DNA of 44,193 bases from an uncultured Mycoplasmatota bacterium (GTDB lineage: Bacteria; Bacillota_I; Bacilli_A; RF39; UBA660), in NCBI GenBank assembly GCA_948329525.1, contig CAOJBM010000005.1:1-44193 (forward strand), given 5' to 3'. The notes below the pieces were generated by a model that saw nothing but the letters and a program-made list of their open reading frames with translations, did not search any database and was not told the origin of the DNA. How positions within the stretch are numbered: the stretch's first letter is position 1; each line of letters starts with the position of its first letter. A program made the position numbers and the translations under genes. Positions 16,284 to 24,963 of this stretch are shown one piece after another.

Positions 16284-17366
16284 ATGGAAGAAGAAAAAAG
16301 TAATTTAAAGTGGATTTTAATCTTTATTGGAATATTTTTACTTTTAGTAAGTATGGTAATCAATTATGTTACTTATTTAAGAATAATTTTAAATATAATT
16401 GGTATTATAATTCTAGTTATAGCTACAGTTATTCAAAGTGAAATAAAACCTAAATTTGTTGTATTATATTTTTTTCTTTATTTAGTGATTGCCATTTTAC
16501 TTGATACAGTAGTAGTTATTAATTTTAATAGATTACCAGTTTATTCTTATAATATAATTACTTCTGATGATTCTAGAGTGTTAAATGCTTTAGGTTATCG
16601 GGTTTGGGATTGCAAAGGAAAAGCTTTAAAAGTCGATCGATTTTATAAACTAGGATATTATTGTGATGCTAGTGAAATGGAAGCAATTGATGTTAATGCC
16701 TTTTTATCGGAAGTAGTCGAAAATTTTGATGAATATAAAAATGAATACTTTAAAATAAGTGGAAAAATAAGTAGTAAAGATGGTTCTAGCTATGTTGAGA
16801 TGCAACCTTATAAATTTAATGAGATAACAATTAATGGTTATGTTAATTTTGCTGATAATATTACTTTAAGAGCATTGTTTAATAGTACTGATGAGGAGAT
16901 AGCTAATTATGAAGTTTATGATTCAATAACTTTAATTGGTCGAGTATGGCATAAAAAAGAGGAAAATAATAAATACGTTATTTATATGGAAGATACGAAA
17001 ATAGTAGAAGCTTCTTCTAAAGATGAGTACGAAATTATTACTAGTGAAGAACCAACTTGTGATAACCAGAAAAGGCTTATATATGGTGGAGCTGATTATA
17101 ACTTATATATTAAGTGTTTAAATAATATTATTATAAAATATGATGAAAAAAATATTTATGAACTTAGTAGTCTTTTATCTAGTGGAAAAATCAAAATAAC
17201 ATCTCTTTTAGAAAAAGCTAGTGATGAACAGACACAAGAAAGTGATGGTACTAAATTATATATTTACGATGATTTTAGGATTTTAAAGTGTAGTGAAAGT
17301 GTTGGAAGTGACATTATTATTGGAAAAGATATTGATTTTTCGAATACTTTTTGCGGAGTAGAATAA
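16284..17366 (+). CDS. Membrane protein with external domain, unknown
   Basis: 360 aa. Three hydrophobic helices occupy about residues 9-85 (WILIFIGIFLLLVSMVIN, IILNIIGIIILVIATVI, VVLYFFLYLVIAILLDTVV). A long Asp/Glu/Ser-rich extracellular region follows, with four or more cysteines (VWDCKGK, GYYCDAS, PTCDNQ, FCGVE) likely to pair as disulfides. Its middle (about 155-250, EYFKISGKISSKDGS ... DSITLIGRVW) resembles an OB-like strand pattern. AAGGGAG precedes the ATG at 16284, and TATAAT at 16253-16258 gives a promoter inside the short gap, so upstream starts are excluded. The family is not recognised. Confidence 0.7.
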   Translation: MEEEKSNLKWILIFIGIFLLLVSMVINYVTYLRIILNIIGIIILVIATVIQSEIKPKFVVLYFFLYLVIAILLDTVVVINFNRLPVYSYNIITSDDSRVLNALGYRVWDCKGKALKVDRFYKLGYYCDASEMEAIDVNAFLSEVVENFDEYKNEYFKISGKISSKDGSSYVEMQPYKFNEITINGYVNFADNITLRALFNSTDEEIANYEVYDSITLIGRVWHKKEENNKYVIYMEDTKIVEASSKDEYEIITSEEPTCDNQKRLIYGGADYNLYIKCLNNIIIKYDEKNIYELSSLLSSGKIKITSLLEKASDEQTQESDGTKLYIYDDFRILKCSESVGSDIIIGKDIDFSNTFCGVE

Positions 17367-17395
17367 AAATTTTATTTCTTTTTTATTAAATTGTG

Positions 17396-17401
17396 TATAA
17401 T
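17396..17401 (+). promoter_or_regulatory. -10 element of the LiaF-like gene
   Basis: TATAAT at 17396-17401 with a T-rich -35 region. It overlaps the first possible start at 17393 and therefore supports GTG 17426 as the true start. Confidence 0.5.
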
Positions 17402-17425
17402 ATTATATTTAAGGAAGTGTTGGAA

Positions 17426-18103
17426 GTGAAAGAAAAAATATATCATGTAATTTTATCAGTATTTTTATTTGTTGTAGGAATATTAATTATTGGAAATGCT
17501 TTTTCCATTTGGAATATTAAGGTTTTCTTTAAAGGTTGGTGGGCTTTATTCATTATTATCCCAGCATTAGAAACTTTCTTATTTCAAAATGGGAAAGGTG
17601 TTAGTTTTTATGCTCTTCTACTTGGAGTAGAAATAATCCTTTATAATCAAGGAATTATTAATTTTGATATTTTATGGAAGACACTACTAGCTTGTTTTAT
17701 TGTTTTAATTGCTCTTAGTTTATTCATTTCTATTTTTAGAAAAGATAAGGTTGTTAAAGCAAGAAATAGAAGTGTTCCTTTATATGTGGGAATTTTTGGT
17801 GAAGCTGATGAGAGAGTTATAAATGACGATTTTGAAGGATGTACTTGTGTCTCTTTATTTGGAAGTGTTGATCTTGATTTAAGTGATTTAAAATTGAAAA
17901 ATGATATTTATATTAAAACTAAAAGTATCTTTGGCGGAGTAGATATCTTTTTGCCAGAAGATGTTAATGTCATTACTAGTGGAATAAACATTTTAGGAGG
18001 AATAGAAAACAAAGTAAAGAAAAAGACTTCTAACGGAAAGAAAAAAGTTATTAATGTATATATTGAAAGTTTTTGTTTATTTGGTGGAGCAGAGATAAAG
18101 TAA
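17426..18103 (+). CDS. LiaF-like membrane protein
   Basis: 225 aa. The N-terminal half is membrane-embedded with about four helices (VILSVFLFVVGILIIGNAFSIW, WWALFIIIPALETFLF, SFYALLLGVEIILYNQGI, LLACFIVLIALSLFISIF). The C-terminal half is the small strand-repeat domain seen in LiaF/YvqF proteins, with repeated Gly-turn units (CVSLFGSVDLDLSDL, KSIFGGVDIFLPEDVNV, INILGGIENKV, SFCLFGGAEIK). LiaF inhibits the LiaRS cell-envelope stress system in Bacillus; no liaRS genes lie nearby, so a regulatory role is inferred from the family only. The start is GTG 17426; TTG 17420 is an alternative. Confidence 0.8.
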   Translation: MKEKIYHVILSVFLFVVGILIIGNAFSIWNIKVFFKGWWALFIIIPALETFLFQNGKGVSFYALLLGVEIILYNQGIINFDILWKTLLACFIVLIALSLFISIFRKDKVVKARNRSVPLYVGIFGEADERVINDDFEGCTCVSLFGSVDLDLSDLKLKNDIYIKTKSIFGGVDIFLPEDVNVITSGINILGGIENKVKKKTSNGKKKVINVYIESFCLFGGAEIK

Positions 18104-18107
18104 TTAT

Positions 18108-18139
18108 AAAAAAGTAATAAAACAGATATTACTTTTTTA
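18108..18139 (+). terminator. Terminator after the LiaF-like gene
   Basis: A 12-bp stem (18108-18119 with 18127-18138), a 7-nt loop, and T-run included in the right arm. Confidence 0.85.
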
Positions 18140-18229
18140 TTTAGTACAATTAATTGTATTATTTTTTTCAAATAAAATAATAATTTTTCTTAATTTTGTG
18201 ATAATATAATAATAGTTGGGAGTCAAAAA

Positions 18230-19222
18230 ATGAAAAAAAGAGTTTATAAATATATTTTATTAATAATTTTCTTATTTATATTTTGCATAGATAATATAGA
18301 GGCTAAAAAAATTAGTGAAGTTAATGTTGGTGATTGGATTAAAATGACTCCAAATACTATTTCATATACTATATCAAAAGATTTAACAGGATATGATAGT
18401 GATCAGACAATCAATCCAAGTGAGCTTAACTTATGGCGAGTGATAAGAAAGAATGCCGATGGAACAGTAGATGTTGTATCAGAATATGTCTCAAGTAAAG
18501 CAATTTATTTTCAAGGATCAGTTGGATATACAAATTTTATAGGTGCTCTAAATACAATTGCAGCACAATATGTAAATAAAGATTATGTATTAAAAGTAAG
18601 ACATATGGGATATAAAGATCAAACAGAAATATGTACAGATATTTCTTCATCCGCATGTCCTACAGACACTGGCTATCAAGAAGATATGGATTTAGTAAGT
18701 AAGAACTTAAATACTTTAGTAGGAAAAGATCCTAGTGGGAAAGTTTTACCTTATTTTTTAGCTTCTCGTTATATTGAAAGTTCTAGTACACGTATTGAAT
18801 ATAAAACAAGAATAATAACTACAAGTGGAACTACATTAGAAAATACTTTATTTTTTTCAACTGATATGGAAGGCATAGATAGTGCTGCAATTCGTCCAAT
18901 AATTACTTTAAAAAAAGAAATTGAGTTACCTATACCTAATAGTGATGGTGTATATGAATTAATTGATGAGAAGAAAAATCCTGAAGATTCATCTTTTCCT
19001 GAAAATCCTGTAGAAGATAGTTCTAATTTCGGCCAAGGAGAAGGTAATATAAGCGATGAACAGAATAATAATGTATCTCAAAATCAACAAAATTCATCAA
19101 AAAATGAAATAGAAAATCCTGATACAGGTGGTTTTGTTATATGTATTTTTATTTTCTTAGTAATTGCCCTAATAACTATTATTTTAAATTTGTCAAATAA
19201 AAGAAAAATTTTTAAATTATAG
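18230..19222 (+). CDS. Surface protein with sortase-type C-terminal anchor
   Basis: 330 aa. A signal peptide (about 1-25, YILLIIFLFIFCIDNIEA) leads into a folded domain that begins with VNVGDWIKMTP and WRVIRKNADGTVDVVSEYV, a pattern common in surface repeats of uncultured Bacilli. A Pro/Glu/Asn/Gln linker (about 235-295) leads to NPDTG at 296-300, a hydrophobic helix (FVICIFIFLVIALITIIL) and the basic tail NKRK. This is the order of a sortase substrate, with NPDTG in place of LPxTG. Two cysteines in a short loop (EICTDISSSACP) may pair. A GGGAG ribosome binding site precedes the ATG. It is probably covalently wall-anchored; the ligand is unknown. Confidence 0.75.
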   Translation: MKKRVYKYILLIIFLFIFCIDNIEAKKISEVNVGDWIKMTPNTISYTISKDLTGYDSDQTINPSELNLWRVIRKNADGTVDVVSEYVSSKAIYFQGSVGYTNFIGALNTIAAQYVNKDYVLKVRHMGYKDQTEICTDISSSACPTDTGYQEDMDLVSKNLNTLVGKDPSGKVLPYFLASRYIESSSTRIEYKTRIITTSGTTLENTLFFSTDMEGIDSAAIRPIITLKKEIELPIPNSDGVYELIDEKKNPEDSSFPENPVEDSSNFGQGEGNISDEQNNNVSQNQQNSSKNEIENPDTGGFVICIFIFLVIALITIILNLSNKRKIFKL

Positions 19223-19244
19223 AGTACTAATTAGTACTTTTTTT
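19223..19244 (+). terminator. Terminator between the surface protein gene and dnaB
   Basis: The 6-bp stem AGTACT/AGTACT with loop AATT (19223-19238), then T7. Confidence 0.75.
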
Positions 19245-19298
19245 CTTGTGAAGAAGAGATATATAGATTATAATTATATTAATAAGGTGGTGTAGGTT

Positions 19299-20579
19299 AT
19301 GAAAATAATAAGTTTACTTCCAGCAGATACATACACAATTGTTAATAGAACTATTCTTACAGAGAAAGATAAAAATAACCTAATTACTTTATATGAACCA
19401 ATTATTGGCCCAATACCAGTAGCTTTATATTTGACTTTAATTCGTGACTTAGATAAATTAGAAATAATGAGTGGAGACTTAACGCATCATCATTTAATGA
19501 CAATAATGCGTACTAGCCTTGATATAATAAAAACAGCTAGAGAAACTTTAGAAGCAGTTGGACTTTTAAAAACTTATTTTAAAGAGGGTGATTCTAATAG
19601 TTATGTTTATGAGCTTTATTCACCACTTTCTGCTAACGAATTTTTTAACAATCCAGTTTTTAATATTGTTTTATATAACAATATTGGTAAAGAAGAATAT
19701 GAACTTTTAAAGCTAGAATATTCGAAACTTCATATTGATTTAAAAGAGTATGAAGATATTACTAAGCCCATGAATATGACTTTTAAATCAAGTAATATGA
19801 TAGAACCTATTTTAGCAAGAGAAAAGAAAAGTCTAGGACTAAATATTACTGATCAAATAGATTTTAATTTATTAATTAGTTCTTTACCTAAGACTTTAAT
19901 TAATGAAAGAACATTCAATAAGAAAACGAAAGAATTAATCACTAATTTATCGTTTGTTTACAACTTAGATACTTTAAAGATGATTGAACTTTTAAGAATG
20001 GTTATTAATGAAAATGGAAGTATTAATAAAGAAGAATTAAGAAAGTCCGCAAGAAAATATTATCAATATAATAACAGTGGAAACTTACCAACGTTAATTT
20101 ATCGAACGCAACCAGAATATTTAAAAACACCAAGTGGAGGAATGAGTAATAAAGATAAAATAATTGCTGTTTTTGAAAATACAACCCCTCATGATTTTTT
20201 GAAAAGCAAATATAAAGGAAGTTCTCCAACACCTAGAGATTTAAAATTATTAGAAGAATTACTTGAAGATGTAAAACTTCAACCAGCTGTCGTTAATGTC
20301 TTAGTTGATTATGTCTTAAAGAAAAATAATAATAAATTAAATCAAGCATTTGTCGAAACAATTGCTGGACAATGGAAAAGAAATGGTGTAGAAACTGCTA
20401 AAGAAGCCATGGAATTAGCGATTCAAGAAAATAAGAAAATTAATAAGAAAATTGAAAATAAAACAAATAAGAGAGTAAGTTTAAAAACTCCAGTGTGGTT
20501 TAATGAAACAATTGAAAAAGAAGAAATAAGTGAAGAAGAGCGAATTGAATTAACAGAATTATTAAAAGAATTTAGGTGA
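19299..20579 (+). CDS. dnaB: Replication initiation and membrane attachment protein DnaB
   Basis: 426 aa, somewhat shorter than B. subtilis DnaB (472). This is the Gram-positive DnaB, not the helicase: with DnaD and DnaI it loads the replicative helicase at the origin. It opens with the characteristic winged-helix region (ITLYEPIIGPIPVALYLTLIRDL). Two DnaD-like helical regions follow, the second around 290-380 with TPHDFLKSKYKGSSPTPRDLKLLEELL and the C-terminal YxxxIxxxW-like motif (QAFVETIAGQWKRNGVETAKEAME). It is directly upstream of dnaI with a 4-bp gap. It ends in TGA, confirming TGA as stop in this organism. Confidence 0.93.
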   Translation: MKIISLLPADTYTIVNRTILTEKDKNNLITLYEPIIGPIPVALYLTLIRDLDKLEIMSGDLTHHHLMTIMRTSLDIIKTARETLEAVGLLKTYFKEGDSNSYVYELYSPLSANEFFNNPVFNIVLYNNIGKEEYELLKLEYSKLHIDLKEYEDITKPMNMTFKSSNMIEPILAREKKSLGLNITDQIDFNLLISSLPKTLINERTFNKKTKELITNLSFVYNLDTLKMIELLRMVINENGSINKEELRKSARKYYQYNNSGNLPTLIYRTQPEYLKTPSGGMSNKDKIIAVFENTTPHDFLKSKYKGSSPTPRDLKLLEELLEDVKLQPAVVNVLVDYVLKKNNNKLNQAFVETIAGQWKRNGVETAKEAMELAIQENKKINKKIENKTNKRVSLKTPVWFNETIEKEEISEEERIELTELLKEFR

Positions 20580-20583
20580 TAAA

Positions 20584-21459
20584 ATGTTAGAAATGAAAGA
20601 GATGAAAGCAAAAGGAAAAATGGACTTAAAACATAATTTTATTTTAGCTTGTAAAGAAGAAAAGTTTAAACGTTTAGTTGCCACTTTGAAATGTCCAGGA
20701 GATGTAGCTATGAAATATACTAGTAGTTTAGAAGATACAGTGCAAGAGTTAAATAATTGTGATAGTTGTAAAGGAATAGCATTTTGCAAAAATAGATTAG
20801 AAGGGCATGTTTATTATCCAGAGTGCAAAGATGAAAAAATAATTTTTTCTTATGCTCCTTGTAAATACTTTAAAGAAATGAAAGCAAATGAAACAAGTCA
20901 AGATGACGAAATTAAAAATGCTAGTTTTAAAGATATTGATATAAGTGACAATAAAAGAACGAAAGTAATTAGATGGCTGACTAATTTTTGTAAGGAATAT
21001 GAACCATCTAAGAAAAGCAAAGGATTATTTCTTCATGGTAGTTTTGGATCAGGTAAGACTTACTTAATTAGTGCTTTATTTAATGAACTTAAAAAGAAGA
21101 ATATAAATAGTGAAATAGTTTATTATCCTGAACTCTTAAGTGATATTAAAGAAGATTTTGATAATTATGGAAATACGATGAATTATTTGAAAGAAGTTGA
21201 TTTACTTCTTATTGATGATATTGGGGCTGAAAAAGTTACTGAGTGGAGTCGGGATGAGATACTTGGAACAATATTACAAAGTAGAATGAATAATTATAAA
21301 ACAACATTTTTTACATCTAACTTAAATATTGAGGAATTAGAACAGCATTTAAGAGCTTCTAGTTATAGTGATGACCAAGTAAAAGCAAGGAGAATAATTG
21401 AGAGAATTAAACAGTTAACTATAGATTTAGATTTAGTTAGTGAAAATAGAAGAAAATAG
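20584..21459 (+). CDS. dnaI: Primosomal protein DnaI, helicase loader ATPase
   Basis: 291 aa. The N-terminal zinc-binding domain (Cys residues in CDSCKGIAFCKN, YPECKD and APCKYF, about 59-96) contacts the helicase. The C-terminal AAA+ domain carries Walker A GSFGSGKT near residues 154-161, Walker B LLLIDDIG near 205-212, sensor 1 in TFFTSN, and the arginine-finger region ARRIIERIKQL. It loads DnaC-type replicative helicase onto DNA. It follows dnaB by 4 bp with GGTGAT as ribosome binding site overlapping the dnaB stop. The same dnaB-dnaI pair lies near thrS in Bacillus, as it does here (thrS is 4.4 kb downstream). Confidence 0.96.
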   Translation: MLEMKEMKAKGKMDLKHNFILACKEEKFKRLVATLKCPGDVAMKYTSSLEDTVQELNNCDSCKGIAFCKNRLEGHVYYPECKDEKIIFSYAPCKYFKEMKANETSQDDEIKNASFKDIDISDNKRTKVIRWLTNFCKEYEPSKKSKGLFLHGSFGSGKTYLISALFNELKKKNINSEIVYYPELLSDIKEDFDNYGNTMNYLKEVDLLLIDDIGAEKVTEWSRDEILGTILQSRMNNYKTTFFTSNLNIEELEQHLRASSYSDDQVKARRIIERIKQLTIDLDLVSENRRK

Positions 21460-21475
21460 AAAAGGAGCTAAAGAA

Positions 21476-21955
21476 ATGGATAAGATTTTTATTTATAATT
21501 TCATGTTTCAAGCGATTGTCATTGTTTATCCTGATGGAACAATAGAAAGTGTGCCAGTTAAGACAAATATTAATAGCCATTTAGGATATTTTAAGGATTT
21601 AAAAGAAAATGGTCCATACTTTAATGAAATATGTAATAAGTGTGATTTTGCAGATAGTAATTGTATTGAAATAAGACATACTCTTCACAATAATGGCTGT
21701 GCTTTGTTTGTCAATTTTAAAATTAAAGATATAATGACTCATACAATGCTTGATTTGCCTGGTTTTAAGGTTATGGTTCCAAATGCTTTTTCTAGTACAG
21801 AACAAGTAGAAGCATTTGAAAAAATTATAGAAAATTATTCGGAACATTATATGTCTTTTTATACTTATGAAGATAAAAAAGCAAAGAAGTTAAGTCTTGA
21901 AGAAGTTCAAGAGAAATTAGTTAGCTTTTCTAATAGCTTAAAAAGTGTAGCATAA
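21476..21955 (+). CDS. Unknown protein with a single copy of a domain repeated in the 24964 gene
   Basis: 160 aa, soluble. It begins with IVIVYPDGTIESVPV and ends with a second block GFKVMVPNAFSSTEQVEAFEKIIENYSEHYMSFYTYEDKK. Both blocks recur, in the same order, in each half of the protein encoded at 24964 (YSDGKVETI ... LPNNYGSILQTEKVEEILNKYPEHRML). Between them is a Cys-rich loop (EICNKCDFADSNCIE) that could bind metal. AAAGGAG precedes the ATG at 21476. It is 16 bp after dnaI and closed by a strong terminator, so it is very likely co-transcribed with dnaB-dnaI. The family is not recognised. Confidence 0.72.
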   Translation: MDKIFIYNFMFQAIVIVYPDGTIESVPVKTNINSHLGYFKDLKENGPYFNEICNKCDFADSNCIEIRHTLHNNGCALFVNFKIKDIMTHTMLDLPGFKVMVPNAFSSTEQVEAFEKIIENYSEHYMSFYTYEDKKAKKLSLEEVQEKLVSFSNSLKSVA

Positions 21956-21994
21956 AGATATATTGTTCAAAGTTTTAGCATAATTCTCATAAAT

Positions 21995-22035
21995 AAAAAC
22001 AATATTAAACTTAAATAATTAATATTGTTTTTTTT
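21995..22035 (+). terminator. Terminator of the dnaB-dnaI operon
   Basis: A 14-bp stem (21995-22008 with 22019-22032), a 10-nt loop and a T-run to 22035. Confidence 0.9.
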
Positions 22036-22063
22036 AAGGCATATATATTTATTAGGTGATAAA

Positions 22064-22837
22064 ATGAAAAAAGTACTAGAATATCTAGGATTGTTTGCTA
22101 TACTAATTTTTAGTTTTTATTATACTAATAAAGCTGCGATTCTTGCTCGTAATGCTAATCCTATTATGAAAAATATTATTGACATTAAAGATAGTAAAGC
22201 TGTATCTAGTATTGATGCTATAATTAATGATGATTATATTATACCTGGATTAAATGGATTAGTTGTAAACGAGTTAGATTCATTTAATAAAATGCGGCCA
22301 TATAATATTTTTAATGAATATTATTTAGTTTATGAACAAATATCTCCAAAAATATCTTTAGAAAATAATAAAGATAAAATAATTATTAATGGTAATAAAG
22401 AAAAAAAAGCAGTATCTTTAATAATTGATAATAAAGATACTGCTAGCTTTTTAGATCAATTAGAAGTTAAATATTCTTTTTTAGTAGATATAAACAACTA
22501 TGTTGATAAAGAAGAAGTCATTAACAATGAATATAGTAAGTTTAATGAATTAGATAAAGAATTAACTAAAAAAGAAAAAAATAAAGGGATATGTCTTGTA
22601 AATGGCTCAGTTAATTTAAAAGAGTGTAAAAAGAAAAATTATTATCTAGTTGAAGCAAAAGAACTTAATAAATCTAATTTAGTTAACTTTAAAAAAGAGA
22701 TAGAAAATGGATCTATTATAAAAATAAATAAAGATTTAACGACAAAAGAAATTGAAACAGTTATAAATTATATAAAAAGTAAAGGATTAAATATCGTCTA
22801 TTTAAGTGAATTAATTTCTGAAAAGAATACACAATAA
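22064..22837 (+). CDS. Membrane-anchored protein, possibly a degenerate polysaccharide deacetylase-like fold
   Basis: 257 aa. An N-terminal signal anchor (about 6-24, YLGLFAILIFSFYYTNKAA) is followed by an outer region of about 230 residues. The second half has a pattern recalling NodB-type deacetylases: AVSLIIDNKDTASFLDQLE, then YSFLVDINNYV, and finally TTKEIETVINYIKSKGLNIVYLSEL, where family members usually end. The metal-binding His residues of active enzymes are not visible, so if the fold is right the protein is inactive. AGGTGAT precedes the ATG 22064. It ends just before recX. The fold call is a guess from strand order only. Confidence 0.55.
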   Translation: MKKVLEYLGLFAILIFSFYYTNKAAILARNANPIMKNIIDIKDSKAVSSIDAIINDDYIIPGLNGLVVNELDSFNKMRPYNIFNEYYLVYEQISPKISLENNKDKIIINGNKEKKAVSLIIDNKDTASFLDQLEVKYSFLVDINNYVDKEEVINNEYSKFNELDKELTKKEKNKGICLVNGSVNLKECKKKNYYLVEAKELNKSNLVNFKKEIENGSIIKINKDLTTKEIETVINYIKSKGLNIVYLSELISEKNTQ

Positions 22838-22842
22838 TGTTA

Positions 22843-22872
22843 TTGACAAATAAACGTTCGATATTATATAAT
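22843..22872 (+). promoter_or_regulatory. recX promoter with a LexA-like box in the spacer
   Basis: TTGACA at 22843-22848, an 18-bp spacer and TATAAT at 22867-22872. The spacer contains a partial match (22847-22860, ending ACGTTCG) to the Gram-positive LexA/DinR box CGAACATATGTTCG; the right half is perfect and the left half degenerate. Confidence 0.6.
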
Positions 22873-22891
22873 GATTTTAGAGATGATGTTA

Positions 22892-23662
22892 ATGGAAATA
22901 GTAAAATTTAAAAAATTAAAAGATAATAATTATTTACTTACATTCGATGATGAATCAACGATTAAATTATATGATGATGTTATTATTAATTTTAATTTGC
23001 TTGTGAATAAAAAATTTGATAAACAAAAGTTATTAGAAATAATGAAATATAATGATGAGCTAGAGTCATATTATAAAGCTCTTAGATATATTAATAGAAA
23101 ATTAAGAAGTAAATTAGAGGTAATTAAGTATTTAGAGAAAGATTATGATAAAAAAATAGTTACGAAAACAATTAATAAATTAGACATAGATGGATATTTA
23201 AATGATTTGTTGTTTACTAGCGCTTATCTTAATAGTGAACTTAATTTAACATTAAATGGGCCACTTAAAATTGAAAGAGAATTAAAAAAATTAGGAATTG
23301 ATGAGCATTATGTTATAGAAGAATTAAATAAGATTGAAGATGCTATTTGGATAGAAAGAATTGATAAGATAATAAGTAAAAAAATTAAATCTAATCATAA
23401 TAATTCTTTAAAGAAATTGCAAGACAAAATTATTTATGATTTGGGAAATATGGGATATAGTAAAGAATTGATAAATGAAGTCCTTGATAGTAAAGATATA
23501 AAAGTTGATGAAAATATAATTTTTAAAGAAGGTAATAAATTATTTAATAAATTAAGTAAAAAATATCGAGGAAATGAACTTAAATATCAATTAAAGAATA
23601 AACTCTATTTAAAAGGCTTTGCAATTGATGAGATTAATAATTATTTAGATAGTATCGAATAA
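22892..23662 (+). CDS. recX: Regulatory protein RecX
   Basis: 256 aa, in the usual size range for Gram-positive RecX, a modulator that binds and limits RecA filaments. An N-terminal extension with strands is followed by three tandem three-helix repeats: ALRYINRKLRSKLEVIKYLEKDY near residue 68, LNGPLKIERELKKLGID, and a C-terminal repeat KKYRGNELKYQLKNKLYLKGFAIDEINNYL. The consensus promoter ends at 22872, so translation from 22871 is impossible; ATG 22892 gives the best spacing to GAGATGA and a family-like opening, with 22883 or 22886 as alternatives. recA is not in the window. Confidence 0.88.
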   Translation: MEIVKFKKLKDNNYLLTFDDESTIKLYDDVIINFNLLVNKKFDKQKLLEIMKYNDELESYYKALRYINRKLRSKLEVIKYLEKDYDKKIVTKTINKLDIDGYLNDLLFTSAYLNSELNLTLNGPLKIERELKKLGIDEHYVIEELNKIEDAIWIERIDKIISKKIKSNHNNSLKKLQDKIIYDLGNMGYSKELINEVLDSKDIKVDENIIFKEGNKLFNKLSKKYRGNELKYQLKNKLYLKGFAIDEINNYLDSIE

Positions 23663-23717
23663 GTTCATATTTTATTTTTACTTGTGATATAATTATCTAA
23701 GATAAGGAGTTGGCGTT

Positions 23718-24713
23718 GTGAAGAAATTTTTTCTTTTAATTATTGCTTTTTTTATATGTTTGTGTGAAGTGAAGGCTGAAGATAACTATTTTATGTGGCA
23801 TAATAGTATTGATAATGCTTATACAACTAGTTATGATGGAATGATTTCTAATGAACTTGGTAAGTATCAAAATGATACAATAGAAGCTTTAGGAGATTAT
23901 AGAATAAGACTAAATAATTTTAATACTTATGATGTAATGTTATATAAAGAAACTAATTGGGAAATAAATGGGGAAAATACAATTAATTTTATTGAAGAAA
24001 GTAATAATAGTATTATAAATTTAAGCGGTAATGGTATTTTGAAGTTTCAAGAAATAGGTCTTTCTATGACTGAGATGTTAAATTCTAATACGTTAAACTT
24101 AGAAGAGAGAATAAAAACTTATATTAAAGGAAATTATACTTTAAGTATTGAAGAAAAATATCTTGTTTTAAGAGTAAGTGAAGAATTAACCAATACTAAA
24201 CCAATAGAAAATGAAGAAGATACTAAAGTAATTAATTTTGAAAATAAAGGCTTTGGTATAAAAATTAAAAGTACTAGTCGAGTATCAATTGATACTGTGT
24301 TTATAGCTGAAAATAAAATAGATTCTTTAAAAGATGAAATTAGTAAAAAATTAGAAAATGAAGAAGTAAAATATATTTATAACTTTAAATTACAAAATGG
24401 TGAAAATATAGTAGAGCCAAGTGAAGAAATAGAAGTAAGTATTAAATTAACTAGTGGTAATTACGTTGTTTATTATTATAATGATGATAAAGAATTAGAA
24501 AAAATTGATTCCAAATATGAAAACGATACTTTGATTTTTAAAACTTCTCATTTTAGTGAATTTGTCATAACTAGTCCTAAAGAAGTAAAAGAAGAACTAG
24601 AAGATAAGAAAAATGAAGAAAAAAAAGATTATACTTTAATAACTTGTGGAAGTATTTTTATAGTTTCTGTAATTGTCCTAGTATTAGTTATTTTTATAGG
24701 AAGAAAAAAATAA
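23718..24713 (+). CDS. Secreted, C-terminally membrane-anchored protein
   Basis: 331 aa. The signal peptide (MKKFFLLIIAFFICLCEVKA) has a likely cut before EDN. Two beta-type regions follow, the second ending KTSHFSEFVITSP (near residue 272-285). A Glu/Lys spacer (about 286-305) leads to a final helix (LITCGSIFIVSVIVLVLVIFIG) and the tail RKK. No LPxTG-type motif precedes the helix, so it should stay in the membrane. The start is GTG 23718, eight bases after AAGGAG; TATAAT lies at 23688-23693. The HFSEF strand occurs at the end of many surface beta domains of Bacillota; no ligand can be named. Confidence 0.7.
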   Translation: MKKFFLLIIAFFICLCEVKAEDNYFMWHNSIDNAYTTSYDGMISNELGKYQNDTIEALGDYRIRLNNFNTYDVMLYKETNWEINGENTINFIEESNNSIINLSGNGILKFQEIGLSMTEMLNSNTLNLEERIKTYIKGNYTLSIEEKYLVLRVSEELTNTKPIENEEDTKVINFENKGFGIKIKSTSRVSIDTVFIAENKIDSLKDEISKKLENEEVKYIYNFKLQNGENIVEPSEEIEVSIKLTSGNYVVYYYNDDKELEKIDSKYENDTLIFKTSHFSEFVITSPKEVKEELEDKKNEEKKDYTLITCGSIFIVSVIVLVLVIFIGRKK

Positions 24714-24717
24714 TTAT

Positions 24718-24746
24718 TTGACTATGCTAAATTTTTGTTCTATAAT
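24718..24746 (+). promoter_or_regulatory. Promoter of the T-box thrS operon
   Basis: TTGACT at 24718-24723, a 17-bp spacer and TATAAT at 24741-24746, placed so that the whole T-box leader is transcribed. Confidence 0.8.
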
Positions 24747-24754
24747 CTATTTAA

Positions 24755-24950
24755 CGCGATGATGAAGAATAAGATTATTAGATTTCTTCTTTAAAGAGAG
24801 TTAGTGTTTGGTGAAAACTAACAAAGGAACTAATAATTACTATCTTCTAAGTGGTTTAATAAAATCCGGGTTAAACCGTTATCTATAATTAAGAAAAATA
24901 AAGGATGGTACCGCATTATTTGCTCCTTGCAAGTAATGTGGTTTTATTTT
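24755..24950 (+). ncRNA. T-box riboswitch (leader of the thrS operon)
   Basis: This leader has a long stem I (GATGAAGAATAAG near 24760 to CTTCT near 24846) with an apical region around 24795-24825. The T-box core GGATGGTACCGC lies at 24903-24914. A terminator hairpin of 13 bp with wobble pairs (24911-24923 with 24929-24941) is followed by T-rich sequence, and part of the T-box can form the competing antiterminator. The ACT in AATTACTATC (24835-24844) sits where a threonine specifier would be, in agreement with thrS downstream. Uncharged tRNA-Thr should permit read-through into 24964 and thrS. Confidence 0.88.
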
Positions 24951-24963
24951 TAGGAGGGTTAGA

